A stretch of 64,000 nt of DNA. Source: Owenia fusiformis. Its lineage: Eukaryota; Annelida; Polychaeta; Sabellida; Oweniidae. Shown here in pieces: positions 57,885 to 64,000 of the stretch. Under the pieces are notes generated by a model. The model searched no databases, was not told the origin of the DNA, and saw nothing but the letters and a program-made list of their open reading frames with translations. Positions within the stretch are counted from its first letter, which is position 1. Every line of letters starts with the position of its first letter. Where the stretch lies: contig CAIIXF020000009.1 in assembly GCA_903813345.2 (NCBI GenBank), positions 25,766,740 through 25,830,739 of the forward strand, written 5' to 3'. The position numbers and the translations under genes were made by a program.

Positions 57885-58277
57885 ATCCTATCACACAAAA
57901 CTTGTACCCACTACGTTCTCGGAAATGGGCCTCCAGAACTTAGAGCATGTTCAAAATTTTCTGAGGGTCGTCACGTTCTGCAATTCGAACGAGTTACAAC
58001 GTACAAAGACGAGCTGGCCGTCTACGGTCGTACTTCTACAGTACTAATTGTAAACGGGTTTAATTGATTAAGGACGTAAATTGAAGACTGCCAATGAACG
58101 AGTTAGCAAAAATATAGTTGCCAAACTTGTTGCCACTGCGTTCTTAAAAATGTCGCCGAATATTGCTTTAAAACTATGTACGAACGGAATGAACGTAGCG
58201 TCAACTTTCTACGGTCTATTGACGAACTTCATGGACGTGCTCGGAAGAGAAGGTGATTTATAATTTTGAATAATTTC
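57885..58277. mobile_element. Harbinger-like element, copy D (degraded)
   Basis: It begins CCTATCACACAAAACTTGTA and follows copy C with many deletions (shared words CACTACGTTCTCG, GTCGTCACGTTCT, GACGAGCTGG, AACGAGTTAGCAAAAATATAG). It is the oldest-looking member. The remaining 370 bp to the next gene hold nothing recognisable. Confidence 0.6.
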
Positions 58278-58651
58278 AGAAACATTAAAATTACAACCAT
58301 CACTGCAGCCCATGAGTCTACAATTATACAGTAATCTAAACCCAATGACTGCTCGCTGTCAAGAAGCACTGGCCTATGATAAATAAACTCAATACTGTCA
58401 AAAACTAGAAAAATATTAGACCGGATAAATGAAAAATTCTAATATGACAAGATATCCTGTTACTATTATTTTTTAAGTGGACAAAATATTCTTATAGATT
58501 TTTCCATTTAATTCCACTCCTTGAAAGGTTAGACTACTTCATTTAGGCCATATTGAACAAGTTCAACGGCTCAATCATAGCGTCACGAATTTCCTGTTAC
58601 AATACTAAATTATAAGTGAAACTGTCCAACACCACCTGGATTAATCTGATT

Positions 58652-59860
58652 TCACAAATCTATTTGCAAGTCAATATATTCCTTGATTAAGATTGGAAGT
58701 GGTAACTGCTGGATTTTCTTTGGTATTGAAATTATGGCATTTCCGTTGTTTCTGCTCAGTGTGTTTCGTACAGTGCACTTCGCTATATGACGTAATGTTC
58801 GGGGACCATGTGTAATGGACCTTGGAAGACTGGACTTGTAAGACGGATGGACACAAAACAGGGTACTTGAGCTTCCCATGTGATCTTGTGTAAGTTGTTG
58901 ACATGGACGAAGTGGTAATGTGGGCAAGGCAGTTTGGAATGCATTTATGCATTCATTGATCTGCATGTCGTACGCTTTTCTCTGTCGCATGAATTCTTCA
59001 CGGTAATTACTTTCAATAGCGTGAATGTGCGTTTTCCAAAAAACGGACGCGTTTAGTTTCATTGCAAGAACTTGAAGTGGAAATCGCTGTTGGCCTGAAG
59101 GATCACTGAAACTGTAGACTGGAAACATCGGTTGAGCTCCGTACCTCAAGAGCAACCTTACTCCTTCGGGTGACTCTGCTTGACAAGCAAGAAGTAATGG
59201 ATTGCAATTACGGCATGATGAAAGTGGTGCATCTATAAACGCAACGTCTGACCAACGCGATGCTACTGCTGTTTCGTTCAAACCCAGAATGTTAGCAATT
59301 GCACCGTGGTTCGTCCTTACCACAATTCCACTGCAATGTGTGAGAAAGTACTCAAGGGCATTGAGTTGTTCTTTCGTGACGACTGTGGTAGCCGCATTTG
59401 ATTGGTTATAAATCGGGTATAGATTGTTTTCTAGCTCGCATGAAAATGCCAATGGGTCCAAGAATTCGAACCATCTATCATGGTTTCCGGTACAACTGAT
59501 AGCAGTTTGCACAACTTCTAAGACAAGTTTTGAATCTTCAATTGAGTACTTTTGACAAAGATGAGCTGCGATGTATAGTGCCTCTGTTGGATCATCATAC
59601 ACATCATGTGAAGAGCACGGCGTAGCTGCATGGAACTCCAAAGCTTGCTTTATGATTTTCTTTACAACTGCTTTGTAAGAACAGTTATCGCTAATATGTT
59701 TGTATATGAGATTTCTCGCCTTCTTTGCATGTTCTTTATTAGTAAGACATCGCCATCCATATATTCCACGAATCTTTGTAAATATGTTTATATCAGTCAT
59801 CATTCTGAGGTATTCTGAGTGAGCGAAGATTTCATATTTCGCGCCTATGGAGTTGAACAT
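58652..59860 (-). CDS. Intronless ankyrin-repeat and SOCS-box (ASB-like) protein, 402 aa
   Basis: One uninterrupted frame of 402 codons. The C-terminus is a SOCS box: RTLRHIAKCTVRNTL matches the Elongin BC-binding part and LPLPILIKEYIDL matches the LPxP Cul5 part. Upstream, LLLACQAESPEGVRLLLRYG is a clear ankyrin repeat (residues about 230-255), and TEALYIAAHLCQKYSI is a weaker helical repeat. SOCS-box proteins recruit substrates to Cul5 ubiquitin ligases. The substrate is unknown. ASB17 of vertebrates has a similar single-SOCS-box C-terminus, but orthology is not established. Lack of introns suggests a retrocopy origin or loss. A possible ATTAAA signal lies near 58507. The start is the first Met of the frame. 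Confidence 0.85.
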   Translation of the reverse strand: MFNSIGAKYEIFAHSEYLRMMTDINIFTKIRGIYGWRCLTNKEHAKKARNLIYKHISDNCSYKAVVKKIIKQALEFHAATPCSSHDVYDDPTEALYIAAHLCQKYSIEDSKLVLEVVQTAISCTGNHDRWFEFLDPLAFSCELENNLYPIYNQSNAATTVVTKEQLNALEYFLTHCSGIVVRTNHGAIANILGLNETAVASRWSDVAFIDAPLSSCRNCNPLLLACQAESPEGVRLLLRYGAQPMFPVYSFSDPSGQQRFPLQVLAMKLNASVFWKTHIHAIESNYREEFMRQRKAYDMQINECINAFQTALPTLPLRPCQQLTQDHMGSSSTLFCVHPSYKSSLPRSITHGPRTLRHIAKCTVRNTLSRNNGNAIISIPKKIQQLPLPILIKEYIDLQIDL

Positions 59861-59975
59861 GATGACACGATTGTTACGTCATAGCTATTACGATGTGATT
59901 TTCTGCTGGGCACCATGCAATTTTAGATAAGGAAAGTAAATCTTTAAAACACATCTTATTGGATTGCAATATAAT

Positions 59976-60094
59976 CTAAAGCCCAGTATACACCAATGGG
60001 GCAAAATCCCACTTGCTCCATCGAGTCCCATCGTACCCCATCGAGCCCCATGGAGAAATCCCACCGTGCCACATTGGTGCATGTTGGGCTTTAG
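59976..60094. repeat. Palindromic repeat with CCCCATCGAG core
   Basis: The edges CTAAAGCCCAGTATACACCA and TGGTGCATGTTGGGCTTTAG are near inverted copies. The interior repeats CATCGAGTCCCATCG and CCATCGAGCCCCATGGAG. It is a short MITE-like unit upstream of the SOCS-box gene. Confidence 0.65.
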
Positions 60095-60175
60095 CCTACA
60101 CAACACGTCATATGATCGAAAATTCCACGATGCCCCATGGAAAATATGAACATGTTCATTCTCGATGGGGCAATA

Positions 60176-60283
60176 TATGGGACTCCGTCGGATTTTGCCC
60201 AGTCTTGGCCCATCGAATCCTACAGAGTCCCACGTGGGACCTCATGGGACTCGATGGGGCAAAATCCGACGGAGTCCCATGAA
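60176..60283. repeat. Hairpin with 24-bp perfect stem
   Basis: ATGGGACTCCGTCGGATTTT plus GCCC is exactly complementary to GGGC plus AAAATCCGACGGAGTCCCAT across a loop containing CCCACGTGGGA. It belongs to the same word family as 59976 and 60459. Confidence 0.7.
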
Positions 60284-60458
60284 GTCACACAAACCTTCCT
60301 CTTATCTTAAGAATCTGCTTGGAACCATCCCATTGGATTTCTATGGCAAATTCCTCAACGAGAATATTCTAGGGATTAAGGAAGGTGTCAGCATTACATA
60401 ATTTGAGAAATTATTGGCATACGTGAAACCTATATAAACTAGCATTTTTCTTATTGAA

Positions 60459-60695
60459 AAGCATGGGACCTTGATGACTTTGCTCCATCGAGTCCCATCG
60501 TGCCCCATCGAGCCCCATGGAGAAATCCCACCGTGCCACATTGGTACACAAAACACCATTTATCTTATTTAAAAGCATGGGACCTTGATGACTTTGCTCC
60601 ATCGAGTCCCATCGTGCCCCATCGAGCCCCATGGAGAAATCCCACCGTGCCACATTGCTGACACAAAACACCATTTATCTTATTGAAAAGCGTTG
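60459..60695 (+). repeat. Two-copy ~118-bp tandem repeat
   Basis: Each copy reads GCATGGGACCTTGATGACTT, CTCCATCGAGTCCCATCG, CCCCATCGAGCCCCATGGAG, CCACCGTGCCACATTG, then AAAACACCATTTATCTTATT. The copies are nearly identical and are related to the core of the repeat at 59976. Confidence 0.75.
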
Positions 60696-60699
60696 ATTC

Positions 60700-62614
60700 T
60701 CAATGATTCTCAGTCCTCTGAAGTTTGAAAATAGATACCTGGGTGTTAATCCATGCATTTTCTTTGAAAATAAGAAATATCTTTTTGGATTATATGGTGT
60801 CATCTTACGGTCAATAAAACGTTTTAAAGTGTATCTTTATGTTATTTAGATGAAAACATAAGCGAAATGCATGAAAAAACTCCTCGATTCATTCTACATA
60901 CAACTCGCGGTCCTTTGAAATCAATCCATCGCAAACTATTCGACTATTCGTGAGTGGGGCTTTGATGGCCATAATGTTAAATATCATACATTTTTTTTAA
61001 AAAATGCCTCGAAATCTAATATTTTCATGACGATATAAGCTTATGCCATTTCGAATCTTTTCAATACATTTTTGTGGCCACCACCTTGATGTAATCTTGA
61101 TTGGCATTCCTTGGTCCATTGTACTTGTTTTATAACTTCATAAAATCATAAAAGTACCATTATATGCAATCGTGCAATTGTTTGATATATTTGTAGAGGG
61201 CTGTAGATAATACTTTGGTATTCTGGCAGGCTCAATGCATTGCCATTTCCACTATGCTTTATAACTCATTGTAACTCCCAATTAGCGACCACGACCCTGG
61301 TATCTTGAGACTACTTTTAACTTGTAATCGTTTAAAAATAGGATGCAAGTACAAAGGAAACAATGACGCATTATGAGAAAGTCACTTAACCTTGTCCACT
61401 CTAATTTTCCAGTGTTTGCTAACATGAGGTAAGTACCCACTTTTCTTTTATCAGAAATGTCGATAAAATGAAAAAGAAATCATTGAGCTTGTTCTTTGTC
61501 GCGAAAAATAGTTCGCATATTTCAATTCAGTTTTAATTCAATGTTGCCTTTTTGGCAAAGAATTATTCATCTTTCAAGTATAAGATTTCCAATTCTTGTA
61601 TAATTCTAATATTTAAAGGTTAAATCCAGGGATCACACTTGTGTATGAGATATATAAAAGTACATTTGAAAAGTGCACCCGGACCATCTTGCCCTGGAGC
61701 ATTTTGAGAGTTAAACAAATTCGTTGAAAATTAACTTTAAATCCCAAACTTTAATTTGATAATATCGAATACGAACCTTTTCTTAAGGAGCCAATAAAAC
61801 CCACCCTTTGATAAGCTACAATCAATAGCTTGAACAAACACGTCTACTATTAGTATGAGCGAAGAACATTGTTATCTTAACTCATTCAATAACTTAAGTC
61901 ATAAAGGATTGTTGCTTTTTCGTTTTTTACAAGTACGAGGTTAAGACTTCAATGAACTGAGGACATTAAGGTCGTCAAACTTTTGCGAAAATAAAATAAG
62001 AAATATTATGAATGTATCATCTGAACAATAGATCATTTGTTGAGTTCATAATACTATCAAATCAAACTAAAGATATGATCGAATACATAAAAATTAAGAA
62101 TAACATTTTCTATTATTATTTGCATTCATCGTGTTCATGTTATTATAAGTGTGCGCAAACTGAAAAATTCATATTTAGTGAAATTTGAGAATCAAATTCA
62201 AACAATGTTGTATTCATGTGCAATGTTGCTAGGTAACCCGTTTACATCAACATTGATTTGAAGTTGTACTATTTGATTGAAGAGTGTTAAAATGTACTTA
62301 ACATTTAAACTTAGACGATCGACGAAGTAGCATAAGCAATAGAAAAAATAAACTTTTTGTTCGTAAACTGGGCAGAAAATCATTTGAATGGATTACTCAA
62401 ATTGAGTCTAAAACTCCGAAGAAACGTTTAAGAGTTAAGTTAAGGATACTGTTATATCAATCAATTATTTGCTGGAATGAATAAGATCTAAAAGTAAGAA
62501 ACTATGAATTACAACTATTGATAAACCTATTGGATTATGGCTTTCCATATCGACTGCAAACACTGAACTTGAATTGAGTGATAATAAAGTAGGGGTTGTC
62601 GATGAAAAGTCACC
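60700..62614. other. Intergenic region between the divergent SOCS-box and ankyrin genes
   Basis: AT-rich DNA in which I see no gene, repeat family or clear promoter motif. Small open frames on the minus strand near 62198 and 62527 have no domain. Untranslated first exons of the gene at 62615 could lie here. Confidence 0.5.
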
Positions 62615-64000
62615 ATGAGCCGCTTGAAAGGACAGAGAACCAATATTAACAGTAAAAACACAGACAACAATGTTGCTGTATCGACAAATAGTGATGAAGC
62701 AACAAATGACATAATGTCTCGGAATAATGGGACTTCATCTCAAGTTCGGCGTGAGAACTATAACACCGGCAGAAATATCGACACAACTCAAGGCTCAAAA
62801 CGAATGAGAAAGGGGTCTAGGTTTCCCGAAATTGAAAACACATTTCACAATAATCAACTTCAAGCAGAAAAATTTCCCCGATATGATCAAAAACAAAGTG
62901 GATTAACTAAAGGATACGATGGTAGGCCTACCCAGCGGATATCCGTTGAAGAAAATGGGGAGATATCCAGAAGAAATAGTTCCTCGAATAATAGTGCAAT
63001 CTCTCAAAAAGACAAAAGGGTTAGGCGAAAACTCGACCCATCTCGACTGACAATTATGTCGAAGGGGTTATTCAAGGCGGTCGCCGAGTGCCGCTTCAAC
63101 CAAGTTAAGTTCCTGGTTAACTGTGGTGTTAAGTTAGATTCAAGGAATGATGAGGGATTTAACGTACTGGTGTGTGCTTTGCATATAGAAGACGACGACA
63201 GGAGGGATAGAATGTTTCGGTATCTCTTAAAACGTGGAGCTGAATGCTTGGACGTGGATGACAAACATAATAAAAATGTCCTCTCTTGGGCTTGCAGTTT
63301 AGGCCGATCAAAACAAGTTGAAGAGATACTACGTGAATACATGGGCGAAATTGACTTCCATGTACGGGACAAAAGTGGTCGAACTCCTTTACACGATGCC
63401 GCTATATCGGGAGATATGAGTACGGTCAAAGCGGTTTTAAAAATCATGGAAAAATACAAAATATCTGTAGATGTATCAGACAATATGGGATTGACTCCCT
63501 ATCTTCATGCGAAGCGTTTGGGCCATCATGAGATTGTGTATGTATTCGAGAAAGACAGTGGAGTCTGTCGCTCTCAGTTTGATACAAGAACGTTTAGAAC
63601 TGCAAGCGCATGGGAGAGAGTAGGGCAAGATGACCGTAAGAAACAATCACAACATCAGCGCGAACAGGATGCCGCAGCTTTTAAAATACGTGGACAAATT
63701 CCTCCTTGGGATAAACACAAACTCAGTCTACCGAAATTGAAGTTTACAATGGATGATACTATGGTAACACCAAGTTTCTCGGACAGTTCGTCTAGCAAAA
63801 ACTATAATTTACGAAATCCCAAACGGTATAGTCAAAACTTGAGACAAACTTACCCCGATGGCACAGGAAATAATATACATCTTGGGGGAAAAGGACAAGG
63901 TCTCAATACAGCTCTATCTATATTAGATTTGGCTCAATCACAAGGCAAAGGAACCATTGCAGATCATTTCGTTCAGAGTACTGCGATTGAATCTCTTGGC
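62615..64000 (+). CDS. Ankyrin-repeat protein, 5' part (462 codons, runs off the window)
   Basis: An open frame starts at ATG in the context CACCATGAGC and continues without a stop to the last base. Residues 1-140 are Asn/Ser/Arg-rich and low in complexity. Residues about 148-315 contain four or five ankyrin repeats (FLVNCGVKLDSRNDEGFNVL, YLLKRGAECLDVDDKHNKNV, DKSGRTPLHDAAISGDMSTV, DNMGLTPYLHAKRLGHHEIV). The rest, RTFRTASAWERVGQDDRKKQ onward, is Lys/Gln/Ser-rich and probably disordered. It could be a scaffold. No named family is assigned. It is divergent to the SOCS-box gene 2.75 kb away. Overlapping minus-strand frames are shadows. Confidence 0.82.
   Translation, partial: MSRLKGQRTNINSKNTDNNVAVSTNSDEATNDIMSRNNGTSSQVRRENYNTGRNIDTTQGSKRMRKGSRFPEIENTFHNNQLQAEKFPRYDQKQSGLTKGYDGRPTQRISVEENGEISRRNSSSNNSAISQKDKRVRRKLDPSRLTIMSKGLFKAVAECRFNQVKFLVNCGVKLDSRNDEGFNVLVCALHIEDDDRRDRMFRYLLKRGAECLDVDDKHNKNVLSWACSLGRSKQVEEILREYMGEIDFHVRDKSGRTPLHDAAISGDMSTVKAVLKIMEKYKISVDVSDNMGLTPYLHAKRLGHHEIVYVFEKDSGVCRSQFDTRTFRTASAWERVGQDDRKKQSQHQREQDAAAFKIRGQIPPWDKHKLSLPKLKFTMDDTMVTPSFSDSSSSKNYNLRNPKRYSQNLRQTYPDGTGNNIHLGGKGQGLNTALSILDLAQSQGKGTIADHFVQSTAIESLG

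Noticed and set aside
63004-63483. 159-codon minus-strand frame
   Set aside because: It is the antisense shadow of the ankyrin gene, whose plus-strand frame has clear repeats and runs through.

Overview
The window is nuclear DNA of an animal. Coding exons are short and flanked by GT-AG introns, the DNA is AT-rich, transposons are dense, and the protein domains (SMG1, Ly6/uPAR, CUB, WxxW, SOCS box) are metazoan. A marine invertebrate, possibly a mollusc or other lophotrochozoan, fits best. That placement is an inference, and no sequence seen here fixes the species.

Layout. (1) Positions 221-23694, minus strand: most of SMG1, the PIKK-family kinase of nonsense-mediated mRNA decay. I could trace 40 coding exons, all phase-compatible (6590 nt, about 2196 codons), from the initiator Met to the start of the kinase domain. 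The rest of the kinase and the C-terminus lie beyond the left edge. Its introns hold two hAT-like elements, a tRNA-like sequence, short dispersed repeats, and two places where a splice site itself has been tandemly duplicated. (2) 23695-37857: a 3-kb intergenic stretch with a foldback element, then a 10.4-kb giant foldback element (26922-37340). It is built of two opposed arrays of a ~146-bp repeat, bounded by ~95-bp inverted ends and a 10-bp target-site duplication, and is itself riddled with younger insertions. (3) 37858-42227, plus: a four-exon, 572-residue type I membrane protein with a Cys-rich and lectin-like ectodomain, a Thr-rich stalk and a Tyr-rich tail. (4) 44403-55445, minus, convergent with it: an eight-exon gene for a 388-residue secreted protein with the domain order WxxW, EGF-like, Ly6/uPAR, CUB. 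Its 5-kb intron 4 and the surroundings of its exon 3 are loaded with palindromic and long-TIR elements. (5) 56064-58277: three further copies of an 0.8-kb Harbinger-like element also found in gene (3). (6) 58652-59860, minus: an intronless ankyrin/SOCS-box gene. (7) 62615-64000, plus: the 5' part of an ankyrin-repeat gene that runs off the right edge.

The genes do not form an obvious pathway. SMG1 is a housekeeping RNA-surveillance kinase. The two middle genes look like rapidly evolving surface and secreted proteins, and the SOCS-box protein is a likely ubiquitin-ligase adaptor. The most unusual content is the giant satellite-armed foldback element, a family of double-hairpin insertions with covarying arms, the WxxW-EGF-Ly6-CUB architecture, and repeated tandem duplication of splice sites in two genes.
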